A model generated the notes under the pieces. It worked only from the letters and a program-made list of their open reading frames with translations, was not told the DNA's origin and did not search any database. The position numbers were made by a program, and so were the translations under genes. This document shows positions 1 through 12,370 of a stretch of 64,000 bases of DNA, piece after piece. Each line of letters opens with the position of its first letter. Position 1 is the first letter of the stretch. The stretch comes from Branchiostoma floridae (lineage: Eukaryota > Chordata > Leptocardii > Amphioxiformes > Branchiostomatidae). The DNA is taken from positions 23,511,249-23,575,248 of the forward strand of contig NC_049980.1 in the NCBI RefSeq assembly GCF_000003815.2, read 5' to 3'.

Positions 1-397
1 CGGTCCCTTTATCAATGTTTTGATCATGTCAGCTTTGTCAATTTTTCAAATGGTCAGCTCGGCCCGCCCATTCAAGCGCAGCAAGGCCAAATCGTCTAAG
101 ATTTGACCGCCGAAACTAACCATGTGCCTTACTACATTGCTATCATCAGGTTAATGTTAATTTTTCTGAAGTAGGGAGAATTCATGGCGCCGTAAATACG
201 GCGCCAAAGCAAGGTTTCTATGTTTGAATTCGCAGAAAACCGCGCGCGGGCTTGTTGAAAATCCCGCTGTTGTTGGGAGCGGGAAGCGGGCCGGCGGATG
301 CTGCTGTGCCCACTCTTGCGTTCCGCGCCTGTAACGGTCCACTTGTCCCTTCCCACCCCGGTTCAAACCACTGACAGTTATTATTTCCTTCTTACAG
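1..397. other. Sequence upstream of first recognised AAGAB exon
   Basis: This is either AAGAB intron 1 or its promoter. It is GC-rich around 235-300 and holds a perfect 10-bp-arm inverted repeat at 185-206 (arms TGGCGCCGTA and TACGGCGCCA, 2-nt centre). The acceptor at 391-397 (cttacag) ends it. A short ATG exon at 122-149, ending TCATCAG before gttaat, has the right phase (1) to join the next exon, but it would give only nine residues. Human AAGAB has about 25 residues there, so I treat it as a weak candidate; the true first exon may lie before this window. Confidence 0.4.
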
Positions 398-3300
398 AAA
401 TAATTGGGAAGGATGATCTGCCTCCCGGTGTGGCTATTGTGGAGAAAATGACGGGTTTTCCCTGGACGATTGACAACAAATACTACACCGCTAACGTACA
501 CATTTGTATCGCCCTGGAGAAGACCATCGGCAACGCAGAGTTTGCTGAAGCTCTGCAGGCAGTGATTTTACACTTCGACAGCAAAGAGGTATATATTCTG
601 CACAGTTTAAATCAAAAGATTTAGGTCTTAATTCCTTGCAACATGAAAATAATGTAAGACTGAGAGAAATGTAAACCAAATTTATAAATTATTTATAAAG
701 GTATTTATAACACAACTAAAAATTGAATTTCAAACTCAACCAGTGGCAAAGAAAGCAGCATCAAGGCAAAATACAAATGTTGAGTATTAAGTATACAAGC
801 CAACACACCCCATGCCAAATATATGGCTGTTGAACAGCCATATAAATGACGTATAGTTGGCGGCAACACATTCAGAAGTGTCAACCTGGATCAGGGTGCC
901 CTCTGTATCTACTAGTACTACTCTGTAACCTCCAATCCAGCCTCCTCTTTGTCAGTGTGTGTTATGGCACATAGTCCAGGTAACTTTTTATCTGTCTTTC
1001 TCTACCATCGGCAGTGGCTGCTGCAAAACTGCACATGCTGCTCATGAGCCTAACTTTGGTAACTAAGGGGTGTTAAGGTGCTGAAATTCTGTATCAACTT
1101 ATTATTTACAATCTCAGCAGGTGTGGAGCGCACTAAATAGTCATTTGTGAGATAAACCCTTTTTTTGAAACTCACTGTGGGGGGCCCATGGACCTAATTG
1201 CATGTTTTGGCCATTGTAATACTCTGTATTCCATTATAGAGGTTAGTACTGGCTAGTATTAGTGGTAAGCCAGCTGATTGACCAGATTTTCAACCCTAAG
1301 CTCTTCCCCTACCAGCTGTTGCTGCAAAACTATCATGCTCCTCATACTCTTTTTCATCTAGGTAAAAAGTATTGACAATGCTGTTTTATAAAGATTTAGT
1401 TCCCTGTCTTGATCATGTTTAGAGAGAAAAGGCATTGTCTGATTGGTCCAATAGATGGACAAATAAACAAGTCACACAAGCTGCTCCCCAGAAACAAGCA
1501 ATCTGTATGTTTATGTACATCAGTTATGTGGTTGTTTATTCCAAGTAAGAAGAGAAGAGAAGTTGATTTTGAAGTTGCCAAGATTTTGAGTATTTAGCTG
1601 TAAATTACTTAGAAATTGAAGTTGATCTGTCGTTCTCTATGACCAATCTGTAAGTCACCGTCTCATTTGCAAATTTCAGTCTGATGTTCTCTGTGTATTA
1701 TGAGGCAACTAGTAATTTTTTATTTATTTATGTATGTATTGAATTTATGTTTTTTTTATGTGTTTCCATTTAAGCCTTATAATTGCTTATTGTTGGTATT
1801 CTAATTTCTATAATAGTATCTTGTTGCTTTAAGTGTGATGTTTTTTTAATTTTAATACATGTAGGTCCAGGGGTAACAGCTTGATCAGAATGACAAATGA
1901 TAGAATAGCAAGTCTATCCTGATATGTATTGATGACTAATTATGTTCTGTCATTGTACACATGTAGCAGAATATCATGTTGTCATATTTGCATACTGTTA
2001 GTGTTAGTCTGCACTGTTATAGCCTGGTTACCAGACTGTTTCCAGAGCCTACACAGGCCAACTGACTTGGACCCACGATAGATATTTAGATCAGGCTGGT
2101 GGCTGGAAACCAGGCTATTCCTGTTACTAGGTTGTCTCCAGGACCCAACCCTCATCTTAGGATGGAAATGTGCTTGTTGCATCCGGCCCAAAAATTCAAA
2201 CTCCAGTACATAAAATGGATGAATATTTCATAAGCGTAAAAAGATGAATTTTACAATGAGAAACATTTGCCCCCCAAATAATGTTACCCATTTCTTGTGA
2301 ACATTTCCGTTGAAGAGTGAAATATTTTTAGCCTCTACAAGTGCACTATTGGAAGCACTAAGGTGTAAATTGGAGCAGTGATGTTTTTAGTACTGCCTTC
2401 AGTTTCCTCCAGCCAGGTCTTTGATTCCTTAGTTTCAAACAAAACATGGTGTTGGTTTCCCAGCCAGGTTATTTGTGATCACAAGGAGAGAACAGCTGCA
2501 GTTTCCATGTCACAGTTCTGGGGACTGTTTTGTCACTACAGCCAGATGTTCCCGATACCAACAACTGTTGTTTTACCACATATTTCACTACAAAGCTTTT
2601 TCGCTTGTGAGTAAAAATCTTGGTTTGTAAGGAGCAAAAACAGAAGATTCTCCACTGATAAATCCACTTAGCCAAACAAAGCTGTGTCAATTAAAGGCAC
2701 CATATGTGTTGTGTCATCCTGTGGTAATGCAGACTAAAGAATCATACACTAGGGGAGAAAAGATATTTTACTGCGTTGTTCATTTCTTTGAATAATGCCA
2801 CGTCCTCTGTATTTTTCTCTTGCCATGAAGTATTTCCCCTCAGCTTTGTAGGCATTTTTTTTTTGTATTTCAATGTGGTAAAGGTGATGTTTTGAAAGCT
2901 TTTTTTAAAATTCCTTTTTATGCAAACCTCCCCATGAGTCTTTTGGTCTGATCCATTATAATGGTATTACATCACATTCAGCTGTGACCGTGTTTTGATT
3001 GGGTCCTTAGGTGTGACCAAATATGGTTATAAGGGCTAGAGCAGTATATGTCCTTACCAGGTAGCCAGTAAAAAAGGTTAGGATGGAATAGCTTCTATTG
3101 GCAACATGCCATGCATAGATGCCAAGCATAGATACAACCTAGGAATTGGATTTTAATTGTAATTTGTATGACATTTCAAATACTGTTAATTCTCCAGCAG
3201 TGCTGCTGACCAGCTCCTGATCAGATCATGTTTGTGGTCACTTGCCCTTTCATGTGTCTAATGTAATTTCCCTGCACCCCTCTCATTCATGCACACAGCC

Positions 3301-6300
3301 AGGTAGGGAAAACATGGATTTGATTACCAGCGATGATGTCATGGTCGCTCCTTCCTGCCAATGAGGAGGAAGCGGCTGGTGCCAGCGCCCCTGACTGCTG
3401 CATCCTGCTGCCTTGGGGAATATCAACCACCAAGCAGCAGTGTGCAGTGGTGAGGGTGGTATGGCCACAACTACAAACACCAGAAATAATTCGGATCAAA
3501 TTCATCGCCCAATTTAACAAGATTTTCATCAACACTGTCTATCTATAGTAGAAACTGTGGTATGAAAATGAGCCGTTTTTAGGAAACAATATTGATTACA
3601 GCTCTGCATATGGTTATTTAGGCTGTATCAGTCGCTCTAAGTAGTCACTCTACCGCACACAAACTCAGGAATAAACACTGGCATTGGTTAGCCCATCACA
3701 TGTAATTATGTCAATTACATCCACTTGTCTGAAGTAATCTTGGTACAAAAACCATGATGGAACAATATTGATCGTTTCATCACTACTTGTTGTTATTAAT
3801 CTGCTTATTATGTATGACCGATAAAGCCAGTTTCCTGTGGGATGTTGTAATTGTACAGTATTACAAATTGTATTATTTGTTCAATCCAGTTACATTGTAT
3901 AATGAACTTGTCACAGCAAGGTTGTGTGAATAGAGGTGGGTATCCTCTTACCCCACTCAAGGGAGAGAGGAAGGAAACACGATTATGTTGAGGATGCTGT
4001 CAGCATTTTAAAAAGGAGACAAGTAGGAAAGAAAATATTTTCTTGCCAAATGTAATGTGTACTATTTTCAGCAATTGCTTCATGATGTACTTGATGTGAT
4101 GCTGTCATGTTGAAATAGGGGTGTTGTCAATTATTTTTCCTTCATTGTGTACCAGAATAGGTGTAGCAACACCCAAACGCACACACACCTGATATGTAGT
4201 GTACATTTTTTGTGGAAGACACAAGTTCAACAACAATGGTTAAGTTTGCAATTTGCCAAAAAATGTACATTTTGGCTCCAGTGCTCTGGTATTCAAACCA
4301 AATAACCTGAAATCTGGTATTGGAATGTCTATGATATGTGCCCACAGGGCTTTATTCATACAACCCTTTAGAATGAGAAAGTGCCATATTTGGACATTAG
4401 ATGAGACAGAAATAAATCACAAGTTTTGAAAGACTGAAGAACAGGTATGTGAAGAGCATGCCAAACTGATTTAATGATAGCCTCTACAATGGCCACCAGC
4501 ATCCATCTACCAGGGTGTAAAAAGAAGCTGCTGAAAAAAATGTAGATGGTGGTGGAGATATGGGGACCTTGACATGTCAGATTCCCGACTAATTGGGTCT
4601 GACATGGAACAATTTGATGTATGTTGAGGAGTCAGGCTCAGTGATTTGCTGTTGGTTTTATCTGTCCCCAGGGCAGAAACCTGAATGTATTATGGAAACT
4701 ATTCCAGAGATTTGAGGTACAGTTTACAGATTGTAGACACATAATATGTTTGTGAAGATAGGAATGAGTATGAAAAGGAGCAATGAGTTTCTTGTTGGTC
4801 ACCAATTTGGATTTTCAGTTCCTTGGCAGGGTGGTTTCTAAGTGAAGGAGCCCAAATCTGCCACTTTTCCTTCTGTTTGGTATTTAGCTGGAACCACTCC
4901 AGCAGAAATACCTCACCTTTGACATTTTGGGTAACATTGTAAGCCTGTCTTGGCAAGGCTGCCAACCAATTTCCTGGCATGGCTGACTGTAAATGTATTC
5001 TTAGTACTAAAACACCCATTGATTTACTGGAAGCATGAAGAAATGTGTAGCAGGTTCGTGTTACTGTTAGCACATAGCTGAAGGGGCATCACCACTACGA
5101 ACAGGTGTGTGTAAACAGTAACCATGACTACCTCAATACCTGTAGGGTGCTACACCATTAAGCCTTATTGTGAATTTGCAGCCCTTGTTCAAGTCGGTTG
5201 GGTACAATTATGATAAATTGAAGAGCATTTATTAGATATCTTTTTTTGTCAACCACATTAATTGTATCCACAAGGAAGTATGCACTCCAGAGGAAGTGCC
5301 CAGGTTTTAATTGTCACAAAAACAGTTGGCAAACAAGGTACTGTTTAATGTTTGCCATGACAGACCAGAGCACTCTAAACAGGTAACATAACAAACAGAA
5401 AGTGGTGTTTACCAGTCCAGGGTACAGCTTTTTGTTCATGTTAATTGAAACATTTGAAATTTGAAGTCAAAAGGTCATTGACCCTGAGTGTAAACAGATG
5501 TGTATGTAAAATAAATACCAGTACTGCACACATACCTGGAATAGTTGGTATTGAAATCTGCTGTGAGTATTTTTAAAACCCGTGTCCGTGATACATCCAT
5601 GTCATGATGTAGGTATTAACAGACAGGTAAAACTGTAACTACATTGTATCTGTAGTATTAATGTTATTAAAAGAAGTCAGCTGTATACACACAGAAATAT
5701 CAAGAGGGTATGTTGCTTTCCAGTTGTGCTTTGTTTCCCTTTGTTTTGTTTTTGTGATCATATGCTTTGTTTGAACCTTCCCAGTAACCCCCTAGGCTAG
5801 CCTCCCGGTGGCTTGGTTGAAGGAAGCCTGATCCCTCATCCATGTTTCAACTGTTGCATCTTGCTGCCTTTAGAACCTTCCATCCATAAAGCAGCAGTAT
5901 GCAATGGTGAAAACTGGATGCCATGATTCAGCTGTAAATATGTGTTTATTTGGCAAATAAATCAAGTTAAGGTTGATTTTTATGTAGCTAGCAGAATGAT
6001 TTTTTGTATGTTTCAGTTACTGGTAGATGATAAGATAAGAACTACAATTATTGATATGTTAACAGTTAAGAGAAAACTATAGCTAAAATAGTGGAAATCT
6101 AAGGCTCTGTTTAAGAAGTCAAAATCCAATTGGCTTCTTGTTGCTGGTGTTGTATATCACTGTGTAGTTAAGAATTAAAGGATACCCCCTTTGAATTCAA
6201 AATCTTCCAAAGCTTGAAAGAGATGAATAAACTTCTATGGCAAATTGTGGATATGACATTGTGTATTTATTCTGTTTCTACTATTCTCTGCAACATTCCT

Positions 6301-9300
6301 GCAAATCCTAGCACTATAGAAGAGCAGTAGAATTTAGAGTAACTCATTCCCCAAGTAAATACAACATGTCGGGTATTGGTTGCTTTTATTAGTTTTAGGT
6401 AAGAAAAACCGAATAGTCAATGAGAAACCAAGAAAGGTGATTCACCAATGTAGTCCTTTCATGACGAACAGTAACATTGATTTAATAACTGTCAGTATTT
6501 ATTGTATGATGAGATTATTATTGAGTGGTACAAGTTTTAAGTTACACTGCACAAGCAGATATGAAATTATATCTCTACTTGACCATACATGTACCTTTGT
6601 AGGAGAGACTGATGAATGTTATGCCCCAGGCAGGGCCAAAAAGCCTTTTGCATTTAAGTGCCATCTATAAAAGTGGCCAGATTAAGAACTAATTCAAAAA
6701 CACTTAGGTCCTGGTATTAAATTGCAACCAACAGGCTTCTCTTGAAGTGAGAAATGTTACAAGGATTCCTTTCTTTCTTGAAGGCTGGTAGTTTTGAGTC
6801 TGTGAAGCAGTGGCTGCCCTTCCTGACTCACCTGGATGTGGATGTCAAACTGCTGACCTGCGGGCTGCTGGAACAAGAAGGAGGTAAACACCAGGTAGCC
6901 AGCTAACAGTCTAGAGTATGTTGCAAGGGATCAGCGCTGAAAGTGGCAAACAACATAGATTAGGAAGTAGATAAAAATTGTCAGCTCATGATGTGTTGAA
7001 TGACTTGAAATAATATGTGAAAACAACTTGCAACAAGGTCATCTCAACAAAAACAGGCTTGGTTTATTAATCCTACTGTATTGCAGTAAGTGAATTATGT
7101 ACTACCAGGGCTCGAAATACTGGGTGCAGGTGCACCCAAAATTGGAGCTGTGCACCCAATTATTTTCTGTGGGTGCACAGGGTGCACCCAAATATTTTCT
7201 TGGATTTATGTATGTAAAGATATCAAAGTGTACTAGTATACATCATATTCTTGACATCTAAGGGTTAGAAAGATAATAAAAATGTCTGTCATGGTACTTG
7301 TTTTAGAATTTGATAGCATGTAACTATGTTTTGCTATTAACTTTTTCTGACATTCTACTTAAATTTAAGTGGTGCACCCAAAACATTTTTGGTGCACCCA
7401 TTTTTTAAGCTGGGTGCACTAGTGCACCTAATCCCAAAAATGAATTTTGAGCCCTGACTACTAAGTAGAGCCCTGTTTCCTTACAACATTTTTTGTTCAA
7501 ATAAAGAAATGCCAAGCCCTTGTTGATGAAAGACATAGATACATTTTTTTTTTTTGGAACCTTTATTTAACCTTGATACATCATTTGGCCTGAGCCGTTT
7601 TTCAAGATTTCCAGGGTAATATGGAATGTCTTTCCTGCTATAGCCTACATCTCTTATTTTTTAAAAAGATTTACGTCAGTTAGGGTGTATAGATAGCAGC
7701 AGAATTTAAATGCTGGTCTCAATCATGCCTAAAGCCAGGTAGCCAGCTAACAGTCTAGAGTATGTTGCAAGAGATCAGCGCTGAAAGTGGCACACAACCC
7801 GAAAGTGGCACACAATATAGATTAGGAAGTAGATAAAATTGTTGTCAGCTCATAATGTGTTGCATGACTTGAAATAATCTGTGAAAACAACTTGCAACAA
7901 GGTCATCTCAACAAAAACAGGCTTGGTTTATGAGTCCTACACTACAGTATTGCAGAAATTGAAGTATGTAAGTAGAGCCCTGTTTCCTTACAACATTTTT
8001 TGTTCAAATAAAGAAATGCCAAGCCCTTGTTGATGAAAGACATAGATACATGAAATATGGAATGTCTTTCCTGCTATAGCCTACATCTCTTATTTTTGAA
8101 AAAGATTTAAGTCAGTTTGGGTGTATAGATAGCAAAATTTAAATGCTGGTCTCGATCATGCCTAAAGCTTTTCTCTGTTGATGTTTGTTTTAAAACCTAT
8201 TGTTCTGCAGCTGTGTTGACAAGAGAAGATGTTTTCACATGGTGCATAGAGAATGGGTTTGAGTTGGTAGAACTGCAAGAATCACAAGACAAGGATGAGG
8301 AGGATGTGGAAGGTATATCAGCTGTCTACTTTTACAGTAGTTAAAGGTTAGAGGCATCTGTAGTGTTGTTGATATTCTATTTGACGTTAATGAACTGTTT
8401 AACTGATGTAAGTTAAAACCCAGTTGAACTGAAGCTAGTGTTCAGGGTAGAAATTAAAATGTTTTTGGTCAGAAAGGACAAGTACTAGGTTTTCCTTCTA
8501 TAAAAGGGTAATGCTAGGGTCAGTGTTCTGTTGACATCTAGCTTGGTGCTACATTGGAGGTCCCTCTAACAATTTTTTTTATACTATAGTTCAGTAACAC
8601 ATCACATGCCATTGATGCCAAGGTAGACAAAACAACACTGCTGCAAATCTTCGGGTCATACTCGGCAGTAAAGCTTAACCACTTAGCAGTACACCTTAAC
8701 TAAACCTATTTTGATAAAACAACAAGTATTGTCACATTACTCACCAGATTTTTATCCTGATCCTGTGGGGGTGAAGAGGATAATATCAGCTCTCAATGCA
8801 CACACCTGGCCAAACCTCGAGCTAAAAGGTAGATTTATCCATTCCTTTTTTATTACTGCATAAGTGGAAGCGATGAACCAGCCATCATCTCTGCGTAATT
8901 GTAATACTTTAACCTCTTGTTATTGCCCTAGTGTTTATGAAGTCTGTTGCACTTGTAATAGAACCATGCGGCTGTTTTTATTTCCCTCATGTCCATGATC
9001 TATGTTGTGCCTGATGATAGAGCCTTGTAGCCTTTCTGTTCTTTATGACTATCTACACACGACTAATTTTACCCCGGTAGTAGAACATCAAGCACAGAGG
9101 TATAACCTACTTGTACACAAATAAGATTTAGAAAAAGCTCTGGTCAAAATTTTTGAATATTTGTAATTGAACCATTTTCACAGGAAAAATAACCACTACT
9201 TTCCAAGGTGAAGAAGGTCAACTTCCTTACTGGTCAAAGAACAGTAACTGACTCATGAATGGTGGCAATGTTCCCTGCAGACACCAGTTCTGACAATGTG

Positions 9301-11013
9301 TCCAGACTGATGGCCCTCCTGCATGAACGGGAAGACCAGCAGGCGGGGAGGGGGGACGCTGAGGGGGAGGAGGAGACGGAGCGTAGGGGGGAGCCAGAGG
9401 GGGCTGAGGATGGCACACAGGTGAGCAAATTCACCTACTGGTTCAGATACGTAGGGTTGAGAGGATGCAGAGGTGCCACTCCAGCAAAATCACAAGTTAG
9501 TTCAGCAAGATTGTCTGCTGTGGAAAACTGGGTTTCACATGTCTACTAAGTGAAAAAAATTTTTTGAAAGAATGCCATTGGTAATGCATTAGACCCGATA
9601 ATTTTGCAGGAAACATAAGATTTGGGCCCTTTTGGGCTATCAGGCTCTGCAGCACTTATTATGAAATGTATGGTAACCACACCGCAGTCCCAGTACAATG
9701 TATGTAATAGTTTCATGCATAAAGGCATTAATCAGACTGGCAACTAATGCAGAATTATCTCTTAGCCAAAAAAAAAAAACTGGTACATTTTTGTCACAAA
9801 CTGTTAGCTGTAGGACACACTTTTTTCACCAACACACCCTTGTGTCCTCAGGTCCAAGGAGCGGCCGGGGGAAGTACCAAAACCCAAAACGGCAGCAGTA
9901 GTAAGAAGTCATCACCAAAGAAGAAACCAGCATCAAGAGAAGAGAGAATAGGTACTGGTTACTGCTAGCAGTGAAATATATTGTGTATTGAATTTGTTGT
10001 TGAATGTCAGTTTGATTACAGATAACGTCATCACCAACAATTCATTTACCAATTGCCAGTTCTACCCTGAATCATGTCATATATTAATATTTTGTAATAA
10101 ATTAGTATGGCATAAGAAAGCTTCAGACTGAATGCCTGAGGCTACATGGTATCATCTGCTAGGCTGTACTTGGTATTCAGAAACACACACCAAGTATCAC
10201 TCCCTGGGACAGGAAAATGAGATTCTTGTGACAGGACTTGACAGAGAATGCCATTGATGTATGCTTGAAGGTCAAGGATTGCTGATAGTTGATCAAAGAA
10301 CATCATTGTTAACAAGGCTGCAAGTTCAAAGGTAGCTGAAATGCATGATTAGTCATGCAGATTTAAGGTCGGAGCTGCTTCATGTTTTGTAACGGTGGCT
10401 ACTGCTGTCCTTGCAGATGAACTTGTTGGTGAAGACATGTCAATCATCAGTGGCTTAGCCAATGAGGACCCGGGAGGAGAGTCATTCGAGACACTGTTTG
10501 ATAGGATGAAGGACATGAAAGGTTGGCATTAGATTTTCTTTACCTCCCCATTGTATCCATAAATCTAGTATTTTCTTTTTTAAAGGACCCCACATAATAG
10601 TGGTGGTGTTATGTGAACACGTACAGTGTATATGTCCATGAAGTGTTAAGTAAAATCCAAGTTAAAAGCTCAGAAAATTGAGATGCCTACGAAAATGACA
10701 ACCATTTGGTTTTTATTCATCAGATAAGGCAGCCAATTTGCCAGACCAAGACAGAAAAGCATATGCTGAAAAGGTGAGTAATATTGCATAATACTTCCTC
10801 ACCAGTTTTGCTTGGCATGTCATTGACCTTTCCCATGTCTTCAAGTCCTATTCTTTTGAACGAAAAAAAGACAGACAAGTTTGCTAGATATTTTTGTTGC
10901 TGAAACAGATGATGAGAAATTACATTGTGTTCCAGGTGGCCATTTCCTTCTGGCGTGCAATGGGTGGTGATGAAGAAGAAGTTGAAGGACTTTCTGACAG
11001 TGATGAGCAGTGA
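398..11013 (+). CDS. AAGAB: Alpha- and gamma-adaptin-binding protein p34 (AAGAB), 5' end not identified
   Basis: AAGAB is a cytosolic chaperone that binds AP-1 gamma and AP-2 alpha adaptins and helps assemble the clathrin adaptor complexes. Exons seen: 398-588, 6784-6883, 8211-8312, 9281-9420, 9852-9951, 10417-10521, 10724-10773, 10936-11013 (TGA). All are bounded by AG/GT and stay in phase. The N-terminal Rab-like domain is recognisable by FPWTIDNKYY and ALQAVILHFDSKE. Then come WLPFL and TWCIENGFELVEL, an acidic/Lys-rich low-complexity linker (exons at 9281 and 9852), and the conserved C-terminal helix ETLFDRMKDMK...AEKVAISFWRAMGGDEEEVEGLSDSDEQ-stop (given here in parts), which in the family carries the dimerisation and adaptin-binding function. 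Because the first exon enters in phase 1, the protein lacks its first ~25 residues here. A polyA signal AATAAA lies at 11408-11413. The identification rests on clear similarity at both ends of the family. Confidence 0.92.
2019..2118. mobile_element. Short foldback MITE in AAGAB intron
   Basis: A 100-bp unit opens with atagcctggtt and closes with aaccaggctat, imperfect inverted repeats (ccag/ctgg continues inside). No coding capacity. It lies in the 6.2-kb intron between the exons at 398 and 6784. Family unassigned; calling it a mobile element is inference from the terminal symmetry alone. Confidence 0.45.
3391..3454 (+). repeat. Dispersed repeat, copy 1 of 2 (copy 2 at 5861-5910)
   Basis: The segment reads CTGCATCCTGCTGCCTT ... 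AAGCAGCAGTGTGCAGTGGTGA. A diverged direct copy lies at 5861-5910 (TTGCATCTTGCTGCCTT ... AAGCAGCAGTATGCAATGGTGA). Each copy is partly self-complementary (TGCTGCCTT / AAGCAGCAG), so it could be the core of a small transposon. The rest of the 589-6783 intron shows no coding sequence I can support. Confidence 0.45.
7106..7456. mobile_element. hAT-type MITE with CAGGGCTC ends
   Basis: The element starts CAGGGCTCGAAAT and ends ATTTTGAGCCCTG, an inverted repeat of about 13 bp. Inside the ends are repeated motifs in both orientations (GGTGCACCCA / TGGGTGCAC). Termini beginning CAGGG are usual for hAT elements. The second copy of the surrounding duplication (near 7965-7975) is a near-empty site. The flanks (tgtactac / actactaa) suggest a degraded 8-bp target duplication but are not exact. 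Confidence 0.75.
7543..7617. repeat. T-rich insertion present in only one copy of the duplication
   Basis: A run of about 12 T followed by ggaacctttatttaacc and roughly 50 more bases interrupts copy 1 of the AAGAB intron duplication. Copy 2 reads straight through at 8050-8056 (atacatgaaatatgg). It is either an insertion in copy 1 or a deletion in copy 2. The poly-T start would fit a reverse-oriented poly-A retroelement tail; this is inference. Confidence 0.5.
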
Positions 11014-12370
11014 CAGCTACTGAGGATAGAGACTACATGCATGTTGTAGAAATAGACAATTGGAATTGGGGGTTCTTCTTCACCTCATAGCTGCAGTAGA
11101 AAACAAATGAACCAGCTAAAAGTGTCATTTTTTTGCATTTGTGTGATTGTAGCTGCTTAACCAAAAGAGATACGATATTCCCAGTTGTACTTAATGTAAT
11201 ACATACTAAGAGATAGCCAGAATATCACATCTGTATTGTTCGGCTGGCCTGAAAGCACGCTACCTACTTTATTATCAAATGCCCCTGCCACCATTAGGAT
11301 TTGATATCCATTGCTATGTTTATTTAAGTTATCGTAGCTGTGGACTCATTACCCAATTTTGTGTTGGTAACAAGTAAAAGCAGGGCCAGGGTTGAATTAC
11401 ATGGACTAATAAATCTACCACCTATGTTTCCACTTTGATTATACATTCCGGTAATATGATCCATGACAGACTTAAGTCCCCTCACCCGCTTCAGATCTGA
11501 CACATGGTCCTAAAAACTGAAGAAATATCCCTAAAAGTTGGAACATATCAGACATGCTGCAAGAAAAGATGATGCAAGACATCCTATGCAACATGACATG
11601 GTCTCATTGCAAATGTGTATTTTCTGCTGGTTAAGAGTTGGCAAAGTGTGTGATTAATGTGTAATGTTGACATGTATCTGCTCCTGCTGCTATTGTAATC
11701 TGGAGACTAGAATGTTTTAAGGTCATAAATTAATATTTTGTGGACTAATGCAAGTTTGAGTCTGAAATCCTTGCATGATGGAATTTCAGGGCTATTATAA
11801 AATGCTCTATCGCCCTCTTGAGAGTTTGGAACAGTCCTTTTAGAGCTGTAATATTATTTTTCAAATGATATATGGGACTAAGTTCATATAATACATTTGA
11901 CTGTAATGTTCTGTAGAGATTGATTTCCCAACTTCCCAAAGTATGTTTCCCTTTAATAGCTTGAGACTTAAGACTAAGTTTATTCAACTGTTCCCATTCA
12001 TTGCTCCTCCAGCCATCCATAAATAATTTTATGTACTCAGAGATCAATTTATTATCTAAAATAAAGTCTACTATGGTCTGTATACATAATTTCACTGTGT
12101 GGGCCTCTCAGTACACTTAATAGCAAAAGATTATGTTGGTAGTCTCTACTATAAACTGATGGGAAGTTTCTCAGGCAACACCCACTGAAGGATGATGTTA
12201 TTGAATGCTTCATGACTGACACCAAGGTAATTGTGGAGTTTTAATTTAATTGTTCCCCAATGAAGTCATAAATGTAACTTTGAGTAAGCACTAAGCACAT
12301 TAAAGTGCATACATTGAAACGTATTATTGTAAGTGCCTGGTATCATTAACTATTAATCAGAAATTTTTCT
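11014..12370. other. Convergent 3' flanks of AAGAB and PMVK
   Basis: The AAGAB 3'UTR begins at 11014 with an AATAAA at 11408-11413. The opposite strand holds the PMVK 3'UTR with a polyA signal (TTTATT on +) at 12048-12053. The open frame on the minus strand at about 11745-12095 resembles no protein I know and has no splice context, so I leave it unannotated. Confidence 0.55.

Larger units (their letters stand above)
6891..8167 (+). repeat. Tandem duplication inside AAGAB intron
   Basis: Copy 1 (6891-7734) and copy 2 (7735-8167) both start ccaggtagccagctaaca and end gcctaaag, and they match closely along their length. Copy 1 is longer because it carries two insertions that copy 2 lacks: the 351-bp inverted-repeat element at 7106-7456 and about 75 bp at 7543-7617. 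The duplicated block starts just inside the donor of the exon ending at 6883 and stops some 45 bp before the next exon (8211). Neither copy contains an exon. Confidence 0.9.

Noticed and set aside
11745-12095. 116-codon minus frame downstream of PMVK
   Set aside because: AT-rich, unlike any family I know, and located in the PMVK 3'UTR.
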